From assembly GCA_029266425.1 (NCBI GenBank), contig JAQSWY010000025.1, positions 1 through 64,000 on the forward strand: a DNA stretch of 64,000 nucleotides, given 5' to 3'. The position numbers were made by a program, and so were the translations under genes. Positions 8,743-17,386 of this stretch are shown here, one piece after another (positions within the stretch are counted from its first letter, which is position 1; each line of letters begins with the position of its first letter). The notes under the pieces are model-generated. The model was not told where the DNA came from, did not search any database, and saw nothing but the letters and a program-made list of their open reading frames with translations. The DNA is from Xanthobacteraceae bacterium (GTDB taxonomy: Bacteria; Pseudomonadota; Alphaproteobacteria; Rhizobiales; Xanthobacteraceae).

Positions 8743-9138
8743 TCAGCTGCAGTACTTTACCGTCAACACATGCTGGATCATCAGCGGCGCTGGCCGGCGC
8801 AGCGGATACTCGTCGCCTTCGAGGTTCGACCATGACGCGAAGTCGACGATCACCTTCTTCATGTCGCCGAGTTGGGGCCGGTCCTTGAAGCAGCGGGACG
8901 GAAAGGTCTTCGAGCCGAACATGCTTTCCACTACGCCGGTAATATAGGCATCGCACCATCTGGCATCTTCGGACGCACCATTGCAGAGCTGCAGCAGCAT
9001 CCGCCCGGTGGTCGTGCGTTCATTCGGCTCGGCCTTGGCGCCCGTCACCGTGATCGCGGCGATCGCGATCGCCAGAAGGCAGCGGCTCCAAAGTCCGGCT
9101 GGTGTGTCGCGCCGATCGCGCGTCAGCTTCGTCGTCAT
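8743..9138 (-). CDS. Rap1a/Tai-like small periplasmic protein
   Basis: 131 residues: a basic N-terminus and a hydrophobic segment (CLLAIAIAAITVTGAKA) form a signal peptide. The mature part has the Rap1a/Tai domain pattern: LLQLCNGA, then WCDAYITGVVES, then CFKDRPQ and a C-terminal block ending VKYCS, with four conserved Cys likely forming two disulphides. Rap1a and Tai proteins are immunity proteins for type VI amidase effectors, but many family members are solitary and unassigned. I preferred ATG 9138 with GGGAG 8 bases upstream over the GTG at 9153. No effector gene lies next to it, so an immunity role here is unproven. Confidence 0.7.
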   Translation of the reverse strand: MTTKLTRDRRDTPAGLWSRCLLAIAIAAITVTGAKAEPNERTTTGRMLLQLCNGASEDARWCDAYITGVVESMFGSKTFPSRCFKDRPQLGDMKKVIVDFASWSNLEGDEYPLRRPAPLMIQHVLTVKYCS

Positions 9139-9364
9139 GACGGCGTCTCCCACGTCTTTGCCAATGTGATGGCGGCACCAAAGCGCGGGCGCCGTGAGTC
9201 GAGCGTGAAAGACTGCTGGCGAACAAACTTCAGCTCGCAGGTATTTTCACGCAAATGGCCGCGCAGTCCGCAGCGGCAGCATGCTGCATAACAATATCGT
9301 GCAGGGAACGATCGCGACCGCCGCCTGTTTGGAACCATGATGATCTACGGATGCGGAGATCTTC

Positions 9365-9988
9365 ATGTCCGAACATGCTTGCGACCACGCGCCCACCTCA
9401 CAGGTGAGCCGGCGGAAATTCCTTGCGGGAACCGCGACAACCGCCGCCGTGCCGCTGCTGGCGGGCGCCGGCACGGAACAGACGGAGGCGATGCCGATGC
9501 GTGAGGCCGCCGATACCATGGACCTGCATCTCACCATCAATGGCCGCGACTACCGCCTCGCCCTCGATCCGCGCACCACATTGCTCGATGCGTTACGCGA
9601 CCACGCCGGGCTGACCGGCGCCAAGAAGGGCTGCGACCACGGCCAGTGCGGCGCCTGCACGGTGCATGTCGATGGCCGGGGGGTGCTCTCCTGCCTCACC
9701 TTCGCGCTGGGGATGGAGGGCAAGAGCGTGACCACCATCGAGGGGCTCGCCGGCGTCGGCGGCGAACTGCACCCGATGCAGCAGGCCTTCATCGATCATG
9801 ATGCCTTCCAGTGCGGCTATTGCACGCCCGGGCAGATCATGGCGGCGGTCGCGTGCGTGCATGAGCACCACGCGGCGAGCGACGACGACATCCGCGAATA
9901 TATGAGCGGGAATCTGTGCCGCTGCGCCGCCTATCCCAACATCGTCGCCGCCGTGCGGCAGGCGAGGAACGCAATGGAGCCGGCCTGA
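9365..9988 (+). CDS. paoA: PaoA-like aldehyde oxidoreductase 2Fe-2S subunit
   Basis: 207-residue periplasmic iron-sulfur subunit with a Tat signal (VSRRKFLAGTATTAAVPLLAG, twin Arg 16-17) that probably carries the folded heterotrimer across the membrane. Two [2Fe-2S] clusters are visible: C90, C95, C98, C110 (GCDHGQCGACTV) and C150, C153, C185, C187 (QCGYCTPGQ; LCRCAAY). Its stop overlaps the start of the FAD subunit by one base (TGATG), so the operon order is A, B, C as in E. coli yagTSR (paoABC). The enzyme oxidises aromatic and other aldehydes to acids. The XdhC-like maturation factor PaoD is not found in the window. Confidence 0.9.
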   Translation: MSEHACDHAPTSQVSRRKFLAGTATTAAVPLLAGAGTEQTEAMPMREAADTMDLHLTINGRDYRLALDPRTTLLDALRDHAGLTGAKKGCDHGQCGACTVHVDGRGVLSCLTFALGMEGKSVTTIEGLAGVGGELHPMQQAFIDHDAFQCGYCTPGQIMAAVACVHEHHAASDDDIREYMSGNLCRCAAYPNIVAAVRQARNAMEPA

Positions 9989-11004
9989 TGCAGCCCTTCT
10001 CCTATCAACGCTCCGGCGACGCCCGTGCCGCGGTGAGAGCCGCGACGCGCGCCGGCGCGGCGCCGCCGACCGAGGCGCCGATCCAGTTCATCGCCGGCGG
10101 CACCAACATGACCGACTATATGAAGCTCGGCGTCGCCCGGCCCGAAGTGCTGATCGACATCAACGAGCTCGGCCGCCAGGACTATGGCCGCATCGAGCTC
10201 GAGGAAGGCGGCCTGAGGCTGGGCGCTCTGGTGCGGATGGCCGAGGCGCAGGAGCACCCGAAGATCCTTGCCGACTATCCCGTGGTTGCGCAGACGCTTG
10301 CGCTGGCGGCAAGCCAGCAGATCCGCAACATGGCGAGCCTGGGCGGCAATGTCCTCCAGCGCACGCGCTGCGAATATTTCCGAGGCACGGCTTTCCCCTG
10401 CAACAAGCGAAATCCGGGTTCCGGCTGCGCGGCGCTGCAAGGGATCAATCGCGAGCACGCGGTTCTCGGCACATCCGAGGCCTGCATCGCCACCTATCAT
10501 GGCGATTTCGCCCAAGCCCTGATCGCGCTCGACGCCACGGTGGAGACGCTCGGTCCCGGCGGCCGGCGGCAATTCCGTTTCTCCGATCTGCACCGCCTGC
10601 CGGGCGAGACCCCGAACATCGAGACCAATCTCGAGCCGGGCGAGCTCATCACCTTCATCCGCGTGCCGGCCGGCCCGCACACCAGGCGCTCGCATTATGT
10701 GAAGATCCGCGATCGGGAATCCTATCAGTTCGCGGTCGCGTCCGCGGCGGTGGCGCTCGATCTCGACGGTGACACGGTCAGGGATGCCCGCATCGCGCTG
10801 GGCGGCCTTGCCACCGTGCCGTGGCGCGCCCGCGAGGCGGAGGCGGCATTGCGCGGCAAGGCGCTCGACGAGGAGGCGGCGCTTGCCGCCGCCGAGATCG
10901 CCTTCGCCCCGGCCAAGCCGCGCGAGCACAATGCCTTCAAGGTTGCCGCCGGCAAGCAGACGCTGGTGCGCGCGCTCCTTGAAACCCGGGCCATGCAGAT
11001 CTGA
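9988..11004 (+). CDS. paoB: PaoB-like FAD-binding subunit
   Basis: 338-residue FAD subunit of the molybdenum hydroxylase. It has the FAD-binding FIAGGTNMTDYMKLGV and ASQQIRNMASLGGNVLQRT motifs at residues about 34-125 and the CO-dehydrogenase flavoprotein C-terminal domain. The RTRCEYFRGTAFPCNKR.PGSGC loop (C128, C138, C147, with C166 a likely fourth ligand) is the extra [4Fe-4S] site known from E. coli PaoB. The ATG at 9988 overlaps the paoA stop by one base; a GAGGAG in its 3' end serves paoC 10 bases downstream. Confidence 0.92.
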   Translation: MQPFSYQRSGDARAAVRAATRAGAAPPTEAPIQFIAGGTNMTDYMKLGVARPEVLIDINELGRQDYGRIELEEGGLRLGALVRMAEAQEHPKILADYPVVAQTLALAASQQIRNMASLGGNVLQRTRCEYFRGTAFPCNKRNPGSGCAALQGINREHAVLGTSEACIATYHGDFAQALIALDATVETLGPGGRRQFRFSDLHRLPGETPNIETNLEPGELITFIRVPAGPHTRRSHYVKIRDRESYQFAVASAAVALDLDGDTVRDARIALGGLATVPWRAREAEAALRGKALDEEAALAAAEIAFAPAKPREHNAFKVAAGKQTLVRALLETRAMQI

Positions 11005-11014
11005 GGAGCGCGCC

Positions 11015-13327
11015 ATGAACATCGCCGCCCCGATCGTTTCAATCGCCAATGTCGCGGCTCCCGCCCCGCGCGAAAACCAGGGCCAGCCGGCACCGCGCAT
11101 CGACGGCCGGCTGAAGGTGACCGGCGAGGCGCGCTATGCCGCCGACCTGCCGCTCGGCAATCTCGCCCACGCGGTGCTGGTGACGAGCGCCATCGCCCGC
11201 GGCATGGTGACGGAGATGAAGCTGGAGGCGGCGCGCGCCGTACCCGGCATCCTCGACATACTGAGCTACGGCGATACCGATCAATTGCTGAAGCCGGAAT
11301 TCGGCACTTCCTCTTCCACCTCGCTGGCACCGCTGCAGCAGCGCCGGATCATCCATGACGGGCAGATCATCGCGCTGGTGGTCGCCGATACGTTCGAGGC
11401 GGCAAGCGAGGCGGCGGCGAAGATCGAGGTGAGCTATGCCGACGAGATGCCGAGCGCCAGCCTTGCCTCGGCGGGCACCGAGACCAAGCCGGGCGCCGGT
11501 GCCAGCCCGATGTACGAAGAGGATCCGGCGAACGGCGACGTCGACGCGGCGTTCGCGGCCGCGCCGGTGCGGCTCGAGGCCGAGTATCACACCGCCTCCG
11601 AGACCCATAATCCGATCGAGCTGTTCTCGACCACCTGCGTCTGGGAGAACGACAACCTCACCATCCATGAGCCGACGCAGAATGTCTTCGGCGTGCGTGG
11701 CGAGGTCGCGCGGGAGCTGCAGATCGATCCCGCCTCGGTGCGCGTCCTCAGCCCCTATGTCGGAGGTGGCTTCGGATCGAAGGGCCCGACGACGCCCCGC
11801 ACCGCGATCGTCGCGCTGGCGGCGAAACGGCTGAATCGCCCGGTGCGCTGCGTGGTCACCCGGGGCCAGGGCTTCACCACCATGACCTATCGCGCCGAGA
11901 CCCGGCACCAGATTCGCATGGCGGCGAATGCGGACGGTAAGATCGCCGCCTTCTCGCACGAAGGCTGGGAATTGACCTCACGCATCGACGACTATCTCGT
12001 CGGCGGGGTCGACACCACGACGCGGATGTATGGCTATGGCGCGGTGCGCGGCAAGGTGAGCATCGTCAAGACCGACCGGCAGACGCCGGGCTATATGCGC
12101 TCGCCCCCCGAGACGCCCTACATGTTCCCGCTGGAATCGGCGATGGACGAGATGGCGGAGAAGCTGGGGCTCGATCCGGTCGAGTTCCGACGCATCAACG
12201 ACACCATGGTCGATCCGGTATCCGGCAAGCCCTATAGCAGCCGCTCGCTGATGAAGTGCTATGACGAGGCGGCCGCGGCCTTCGGCTGGATGCCGCGCGA
12301 CTGGAAGGCAGCGCCCCGGCGCGACGGCGACTGGCTCGTCGGCCTTGGCTGCGCCACGGCGGTCTATCCCACCCATATCGGCGCCGCCGCGGCGCGGGTG
12401 CATTTCTCCCCTGACGGCAAGGTGCGGGTGGAATGCGCCTCGCATGAGATCGGCACCGGCGTGCGCACCGTCACCGCCCAGCAGGCGGCGGAGCGCCTCG
12501 GCGTTCCGGTCGAGAACGTGTCGGTGGAGATGGGTGACACCACGCTGCCACCGGCGCCGGTCGCCGGTGGCTCGAACAGCACGGCAACCGTGTGCTCCAC
12601 CGTCTTGAAGGCGTGCGACGCGATCCGCGAGCAGCTGTTCCGCGCCGCCATCACCTCCAATGACGGCCCGCTCGCCGGCAAGCCGTTCGACGCGCTGGAG
12701 TTGAAGGACGGCGCGGTGGTGGCGCAGGACGGCGCCTCGCAGGCGCTTGCGGATGTCTTCAAGGCACTCGGCCTCGCCCGCATCGAGCACTATGCGGAAT
12801 TCATCCCAGAGGGCGCCCCCGATGATGCGGTCGAGAAGCTCTACAAGGGCGCCAGCACGCTGATCGGCGGCTCCAAGGGCAAGAAGCTGATGTATGCCTT
12901 CGGCGCCGAATTCGTCGAGGTCCGGGTCAATGTCCGTACGCGCGAGATCCGGGTGCCGCGCATGGTCGGCGCCTTCGCCGCCGGCCGCATCATGAACACC
13001 CGCACCGCCTGCAGCCAGCTGATGGGCGGCATGATCTGGGGCATGAGCTCGGCGCTGATGGAGGAAACCCAGGTGGACGAGCGCACGGCGCGCTACGTGA
13101 ATCCCGACTTCCAGGACTACCTCATCCCGGTGAACGCCGATGTGCGCGAGGTCGAGGTGATACTGGTGCCGGAGACCGACACCGAGGTGAATCCGGCGGG
13201 CGTGAAGGGTATCGGCGAGCTCGGCAATGTCGGCACCAATGCCGCCGTCGCCAACGCCATCTATCACGCCACCGGCAAGCGGGTGCGCAGCATCCCGATC
13301 CGGCTCGAGCACCTGATCGAGGCGTGA
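11015..13327 (+). CDS. paoC: PaoC-like molybdenum cofactor (MCD) subunit
   Basis: 770-residue catalytic subunit of the xanthine dehydrogenase superfamily. The N-terminal hammerhead domain begins RIDGRLKVTGEARYAADLPL; the Mo-cofactor domains show YVGGGFGSKGPT and VAGGSNSTATVCS, and the C-terminus has VNPAGVKGIGELGNVGTNAA with the catalytic Glu. Size and operon order match E. coli PaoC, which binds molybdopterin cytosine dinucleotide. No signal peptide is present, consistent with piggy-back export by the Tat signal of PaoA. A GAGGAG sits just before the ATG. Substrate range (aromatic aldehydes) is inferred from the family. Confidence 0.92.
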   Translation: MNIAAPIVSIANVAAPAPRENQGQPAPRIDGRLKVTGEARYAADLPLGNLAHAVLVTSAIARGMVTEMKLEAARAVPGILDILSYGDTDQLLKPEFGTSSSTSLAPLQQRRIIHDGQIIALVVADTFEAASEAAAKIEVSYADEMPSASLASAGTETKPGAGASPMYEEDPANGDVDAAFAAAPVRLEAEYHTASETHNPIELFSTTCVWENDNLTIHEPTQNVFGVRGEVARELQIDPASVRVLSPYVGGGFGSKGPTTPRTAIVALAAKRLNRPVRCVVTRGQGFTTMTYRAETRHQIRMAANADGKIAAFSHEGWELTSRIDDYLVGGVDTTTRMYGYGAVRGKVSIVKTDRQTPGYMRSPPETPYMFPLESAMDEMAEKLGLDPVEFRRINDTMVDPVSGKPYSSRSLMKCYDEAAAAFGWMPRDWKAAPRRDGDWLVGLGCATAVYPTHIGAAAARVHFSPDGKVRVECASHEIGTGVRTVTAQQAAERLGVPVENVSVEMGDTTLPPAPVAGGSNSTATVCSTVLKACDAIREQLFRAAITSNDGPLAGKPFDALELKDGAVVAQDGASQALADVFKALGLARIEHYAEFIPEGAPDDAVEKLYKGASTLIGGSKGKKLMYAFGAEFVEVRVNVRTREIRVPRMVGAFAAGRIMNTRTACSQLMGGMIWGMSSALMEETQVDERTARYVNPDFQDYLIPVNADVREVEVILVPETDTEVNPAGVKGIGELGNVGTNAAVANAIYHATGKRVRSIPIRLEHLIEA

Positions 13328-13330
13328 GCC

Positions 13331-13660
13331 ATGGCCGGTGACAGGCCCACGATCGCACGCATCTGGCGCGGCCGCGTCCGCCGCGAGCGTGCCGATGAAT
13401 ACGAGGCCTATTGGATGGAGGCCGGAATCAAGCCGCTGATCGCGACCGCGCTGGGCGTCCAGGCGCTGCGCGAGGACCGCGAGGACGAAAGCGAGTTCGT
13501 CACCATCTCCTATTGGGCGAGCTTCGAGGACATGGCGCGCTTCACCGGCGCCGATCCCGGCGCGATCCATCATCTGCGGCGCGACGAGGAGTTCCTGATC
13601 GAACTGCCCAAGGCGGTACAGGTGCTAAAGCTGCGGCGCGTGCACGGCAGGACCGGCTGA
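13331..13660 (+). CDS. Small ABM-fold (antibiotic biosynthesis monooxygenase-like) protein
   Basis: 109-residue cytoplasmic protein with a dimeric alpha/beta-barrel pattern: RIWRGRVRRERADEYEAYW (strand and helix), VQALREDREDESEFVTISYW, then FEDMARFTGADPGAIHHLRRDEEFLIELP. The match is to the ABM/NIPSNAP-like superfamily. It starts 3 bases after paoC and is surely co-transcribed with paoABC. Its role is unknown; it could detoxify or sense a reactive aldehyde or quinone related to the oxidoreductase. Confidence 0.75.
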   Translation: MAGDRPTIARIWRGRVRRERADEYEAYWMEAGIKPLIATALGVQALREDREDESEFVTISYWASFEDMARFTGADPGAIHHLRRDEEFLIELPKAVQVLKLRRVHGRTG

Positions 13661-13752
13661 GGCAGGCCGAAGCGCGAGCTGTTGGCGCCATCACAAGCTT
13701 TGATTAAACAGCGCGCCCCGATGCTGCTAAGAGCGGCGGGCGTAGATGCCCC

Positions 13753-14724
13753 ATGCAGAATTCGGTGCCAGCCGTCGATGCGGAATATGGATCGGCGGTG
13801 ATGAGTAGACTTCCCCGCGAGACGCTCGGCATGTGGCTGGGGTTCCTCGGCGTCGTCATCTTCGGTGGCACGCTGCCGGCGACGCGGCTCGCAGTCGAGG
13901 GGCTCGAGCCCGCCTTCATCACCTTCGGCCGGGCGGCGGTCGCCGGGCTGCTCTCCGCCGCGATCCTGCTCACGCTGAGGCGCCGACTGCCGCTGCCGTC
14001 GCAGATCGGCACCATGGCACTCACCGGGGCGATGATCACCATTGGCTTTCCCTGGCTGATGGCGTTGTCGCTGGAGACCGTGCCGGCCTCCCATGGGGGC
14101 GTGGTGCTCGGCATATTGCCGCTGACCACGGCGGCGGCGGCGAGCCTTATCCTCGGCGAGCGGCCCTCGAAGCGCTTCTGGTTCTTCGCTGTGCTTGGTA
14201 CGGCGCTTGTCGTGGTCTTCGCGCTCAGGGACGGCGGCGGACACGTCGTCACTGGCGACATCTACATGTTCGGCGCCGCGATCTTCGCCTCGGTCGGCTA
14301 TGTCTATTCCGGGCGCCTCGCCCGGCAGATGCCAGGCTGGGAGGTGATCGCGTGGATACTGGTACTGGCGCTACCGGTCATGCTGCCTTTGGCGCTTTGG
14401 ACCATGCCGGTCGAGGTCTCCGCGGTGCCGGCGAGCGCCTGGGCAGGGTTCGCCTATGTGGCGCTGTTCAGCATGTTCCTCGGCTTTTTTGCCTGGAACG
14501 CGGGTATGGCGATGGGCGGCGTAGCGCGCGTCAGCCAGGTGCAATTGCTCCAGACCTTCGTCACTCTGGCGCTGTCCGCGCTGGTCAATGACGAGCACAT
14601 CGAGCCCATCACGATCGGGGCGGCCATCGCCGTCGTCGGCATCGTGGCCTTGGGGCGCAAGGCGCGAATCGAGCCGCATGTTCCTACCGGGGTGTTGCCG
14701 AAATCACGCGGTCCAGAGGATTAA
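13753..14724 (+). CDS. EamA/DMT superfamily transporter
   Basis: 323-residue inner-membrane protein with ten predicted hydrophobic segments arranged as two EamA repeats (about residues 25-155 and 170-305). Each repeat opens with a conserved small-residue/Pro-Ala motif (GGTLPATRLAVEGLEPAFIT in the first, MFGAAIFASVGYVYSGRLA in the second). Such proteins usually export amino acids or metabolites. ATG 13801 (MSRLPRET) is an alternative start that would drop 16 polar residues; neither start has a convincing ribosome binding site. It is separate from the pao operon by 92 bases. Confidence 0.85.
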   Translation: MQNSVPAVDAEYGSAVMSRLPRETLGMWLGFLGVVIFGGTLPATRLAVEGLEPAFITFGRAAVAGLLSAAILLTLRRRLPLPSQIGTMALTGAMITIGFPWLMALSLETVPASHGGVVLGILPLTTAAAASLILGERPSKRFWFFAVLGTALVVVFALRDGGGHVVTGDIYMFGAAIFASVGYVYSGRLARQMPGWEVIAWILVLALPVMLPLALWTMPVEVSAVPASAWAGFAYVALFSMFLGFFAWNAGMAMGGVARVSQVQLLQTFVTLALSALVNDEHIEPITIGAAIAVVGIVALGRKARIEPHVPTGVLPKSRGPED

Positions 14725-14903
14725 CACATTCTCGCCGCGCTCATCTGCTTCACAACGGACCACGTAAATGGATTCGTTACCAAGAATCGGGTCTATTTGC
14801 GTGCTGGCTGCGCAGATGAGCTCACCGCCGCGCGCGTCCGGCTTGGGGAACCGGGCCGATAGGTCCGGTAGCCGTAGCGTAGCGTTTTTGACTTGTGGGG
14901 ATC

Positions 14904-15986
14904 ATGAGGCAAAAAGTTCGGACCGACGACAATGGCCGTCGCAAGGCCGCTGTTGCTCGCACGCCCAAGGCACGCCCGCGCGTCGCCCATGTCGTCCTGA
15001 TCGGCTTCGGCGGCGCGGCGGCAGCCGCGGTGGTTGGTGCGTGGATGATGCTCGCTGCCGGGCCGCAGCCCGCCAGCGCGGCGCTCGTGAAGCCGCAGGC
15101 GCGATTTGCCGTCGCCGCGCTCACCCCGGTCGACACCGTCCCGGTCGAGACCCAGACCGGCACCGGCACCGTTACCGACATCATGGATTTCCGTCCCGCC
15201 GGCACCCTCACCGAGGGTCGCGCGTGGATGTTCGCTGCACCCGTGGTCGCCCTCGCCCGCCCCTCAGCGGGCCCGGAGACGGCCGCGTCGCCGGCGACTG
15301 AAGAGACGCCGGACGAGGAGAAAGTGGCCAGCGTGCCGCTGCCCGTCGCCAATCCGCTCGCTGCCGAGCAAGGGTCGGGTGACGACTTCACGTTGAAAGG
15401 GCCCGCCGAGCCGATGGCTGTGGCGCCGCTGCCGCTGAAGAATCCCCTTGGTGACCGTGGCGAAGCCGTCGCCGCCCTGCCTCCGCCGTCGCCGCCGCAG
15501 CAACCCGGACCGTCGCCGAGTGACGAGCCGGAGCTGAATGCCGAGCTGACGCTGCCCGGCCGGGGCGATCGCTATGCGGTCTATGACATCCGCGCCAAGA
15601 CGGTCTACATGCCCGGCGGCGCGAAGCTGGAGGCTCATTCCGGCCTCGGGGAAATGTTCGACGATCCGCGCCACATCAAGGTGAAGATGCGCGGGCCGAC
15701 CCCGCCGAACGTCTATGATCTCAAAATGCGCGAAGCCCTGTTCCACGGCGTGGAAGCGCTGCGTATGACGCCGGTCGACGATGCCAAGATGTATGGCCGC
15801 GACGGCATCCTGGCGCACAGCTATCTGCTCGGCCCGCGCGGGGATTCCAACGGCTGCGTGTCGTTCAAGGAGTACGACAAGTTCCTGGCCGCCTATAAGC
15901 GCGGCGAGGTCACGCGCATCGTGGTCGTCGAGGAGATGCCGAACAGCTCGCCCGCAAGGAACCTGTTCTCCTGGCTGAAGCTCTGA
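14904..15986 (+). CDS. DUF2778 (Tlde1-like L,D-transpeptidase fold) envelope protein
   Basis: 360-residue membrane-anchored protein. A short basic N-terminus is followed by one transmembrane segment (VVLIGFGGAAAAAVVGAWMML), a long Ala/Pro-rich periplasmic linker (about residues 60-215) and a C-terminal DUF2778 domain. That domain contains the catalytic-type motif H..LLGPRGDSNGCVSF with His, Ser and Cys spaced as in L,D-transpeptidases. The type VI effector Tlde1 belongs to this family, but rhizobial genomes hold many copies without secretion genes, so a peptidoglycan-modifying housekeeping role is more likely here. GTG 14895 is an alternative start. Confidence 0.8.
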   Translation: MRQKVRTDDNGRRKAAVARTPKARPRVAHVVLIGFGGAAAAAVVGAWMMLAAGPQPASAALVKPQARFAVAALTPVDTVPVETQTGTGTVTDIMDFRPAGTLTEGRAWMFAAPVVALARPSAGPETAASPATEETPDEEKVASVPLPVANPLAAEQGSGDDFTLKGPAEPMAVAPLPLKNPLGDRGEAVAALPPPSPPQQPGPSPSDEPELNAELTLPGRGDRYAVYDIRAKTVYMPGGAKLEAHSGLGEMFDDPRHIKVKMRGPTPPNVYDLKMREALFHGVEALRMTPVDDAKMYGRDGILAHSYLLGPRGDSNGCVSFKEYDKFLAAYKRGEVTRIVVVEEMPNSSPARNLFSWLKL

Positions 15987-16013
15987 GACTCCGACCCTTG
16001 ATCTGAGTTCGAC

Positions 16014-16098
16014 CGTCATCCCCGGCCTTGTGCCGGGGATGACGATTCCGGACAGTGCGTCAGAGGTCGAGATGGCCGGCATAACGCCGGCCATGACG
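16014..16098. repeat. Intergenic inverted repeat, family A (copy 2)
   Basis: Begins CGTCATCCCCGGCCTTGTGCC and ends GCCGGCCATGACG, lying in the convergent gap between the DUF2778 gene and the APH(6)-like gene. The internal arms pair (ccggccttgtgccgg), as in copy 1. Confidence 0.85.
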
Positions 16099-16145
16099 AT
16101 GGAAATGGCCGTTTGCACCTGCTGGCGCAGACTGCGCGAGAGGCA

Positions 16146-16955
16146 TCACCCTTCGAGCTCCGCCGCCGCCAGCTCGGCGATATTTAAATCAGTGAAGGCC
16201 GGATCGCCGTCGCCGAGATACCAGACCGCCGACAGGCCGGTCCAGGCGAGAATCCAGCGCAGGAGGTGCCGGCGCTCAAGGCCCGCCACCTCCGTCACCA
16301 CCTCGAGACGCCGCTGGAAACGCCCCGGCACGGTCGCGACCGGACGCGAGGGATCGTCGAGGTCGGGATTGGTGAAGATATTGGCGTAGTCGAAGGCCCG
16401 CGCGCCGATCAGCCGCTTGGGATCGATGGCGAGCCAGCCGCGGGCGCCGAAGTCCAGCACGTTGCCATGGTGCAGGTCGCCATGCAGCACGACCGGCTCG
16501 CCGGGCTCGGCCAGCAGTTCCCGCGCGGTCTCCGCGCTGCGGGCGAGGATCCCGCCATGGATCGCGGCGGCGGGCGCAAGTTCGCGGAACCATTGGGTGA
16601 GTGGGATCAACTCCGGCCGGGGCTTCGAGCGCGGTTCATGCAGGCGAGCCGCCGCCGCGCACAGCACCCGGCACGCCTCGTCGTCCTGCCCGTTGCGCGC
16701 CATCTCGGCGAGGCATCGCGTGCCCGTGGCACGCTCCAGGAGAATGGCGCCGTCCTCGCGGGCCAGCACCCGCGCGGCGCCCTCGCCGCCCCACCATTCC
16801 ATCAGCCCGCCGCCGAAACGCTCCTCGTCCTCAAATGCCAACTTCAGCATGGCGGGCTCGCCCTCGTGCCGCACCGGCAAGAGACGGCTCGAATGGGTGG
16901 TGATGGGCTCGCCGTCGGGGGTGAGCTTCCAGCGATCGAGATAGGTCGCGAACAT
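16146..16955 (-). CDS. APH(6)-family (streptomycin 6-kinase / hydroxyurea resistance-like) phosphotransferase
   Basis: 269-residue cytoplasmic kinase-fold protein. The catalytic loop VVLHGDLHHGNVLDFG (Asp, His, Asn) and the DFG-like segment WLAIDPKRLIGARAFDYA are clear. These and HSSRLLPV...AMLKLAF near the N-terminus fit the APH(6)/hydroxyurea resistance family. It would phosphorylate a small hydroxyl compound with ATP. Chromosomal members are common in soil bacteria and need not confer antibiotic resistance. It is monocistronic, ending against a repeat. Confidence 0.85.
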   Translation of the reverse strand: MFATYLDRWKLTPDGEPITTHSSRLLPVRHEGEPAMLKLAFEDEERFGGGLMEWWGGEGAARVLAREDGAILLERATGTRCLAEMARNGQDDEACRVLCAAAARLHEPRSKPRPELIPLTQWFRELAPAAAIHGGILARSAETARELLAEPGEPVVLHGDLHHGNVLDFGARGWLAIDPKRLIGARAFDYANIFTNPDLDDPSRPVATVPGRFQRRLEVVTEVAGLERRHLLRWILAWTGLSAVWYLGDGDPAFTDLNIAELAAAELEG

Positions 16956-17386
16956 CGCCGCGCCTTAGCACATTGGATGCGCTGCCGGCACTCCGTTTAC
17001 GGACGGTAATCGGTCGATTCTTCTTTGCCGACGGACATGCGTCGGCGCAGTTCGAAGTCGAACCGCCTCGTGGCCACGTCGAATTGCGCTTTCCTGCGAC
17101 TTCGTCCGAAACCTATCCATCGCAATGCCGGTCATCATCCAAACACAACCAATTACAGATTGGTTATAGTTTAATTTATCACATGCTCAACGACGAGCGG
17201 TCATCACCTCCCGGAATATAAGCATTCCTCGCGGCAAAGCCTCGCTTTGCGAGCCGTCGAGCGCGCCATCGCCATTGACCAAAGTCGAATGCCTGTATAA
17301 CCATTCGCGCAAATAAACGTGATTGGTTTAACGATCGCATCGCCAACAAGCCGGGCCGCGCAAGGCCGGCGCATAGGGAGAAGGCC
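16956..17386. promoter_or_regulatory. AT-rich regulatory gap before the tripartite tricarboxylate transporter operon
   Basis: 431 bases without a gene, clearly richer in A/T than its surroundings around 17100-17340. It holds a 19-base palindrome (17147-17165) and a related half site (17321). No RNA gene or riboswitch is recognised. It is the only room for the tctC promoter. Confidence 0.5.
17147..17165. promoter_or_regulatory. Palindromic operator candidate AACCAAT-N5-ATTGGTT
   Basis: A perfect 7-base-arm inverted repeat about 220 bases upstream of tctC. TTGGT/ACCAA arms are typical of GntR-family (FCD) binding sites. The same ATTGGTT half site recurs at 17322 and in front of the GntR gene at 51.9 kb. 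Confidence 0.55.

Noticed and set aside
8743..15986. Rap1a/Tai-like and Tlde1-like genes as a type VI effector-immunity system
   Set aside because: They are 6 kb apart, in different operons, with no VgrG, Hcp, PAAR or Tss gene in the window, and both families are common without secretion systems.
16956..17386. Possible small RNA or riboswitch in the AT-rich gap before tctC
   Set aside because: No conserved aptamer or terminator hairpin with a T run could be recognised.
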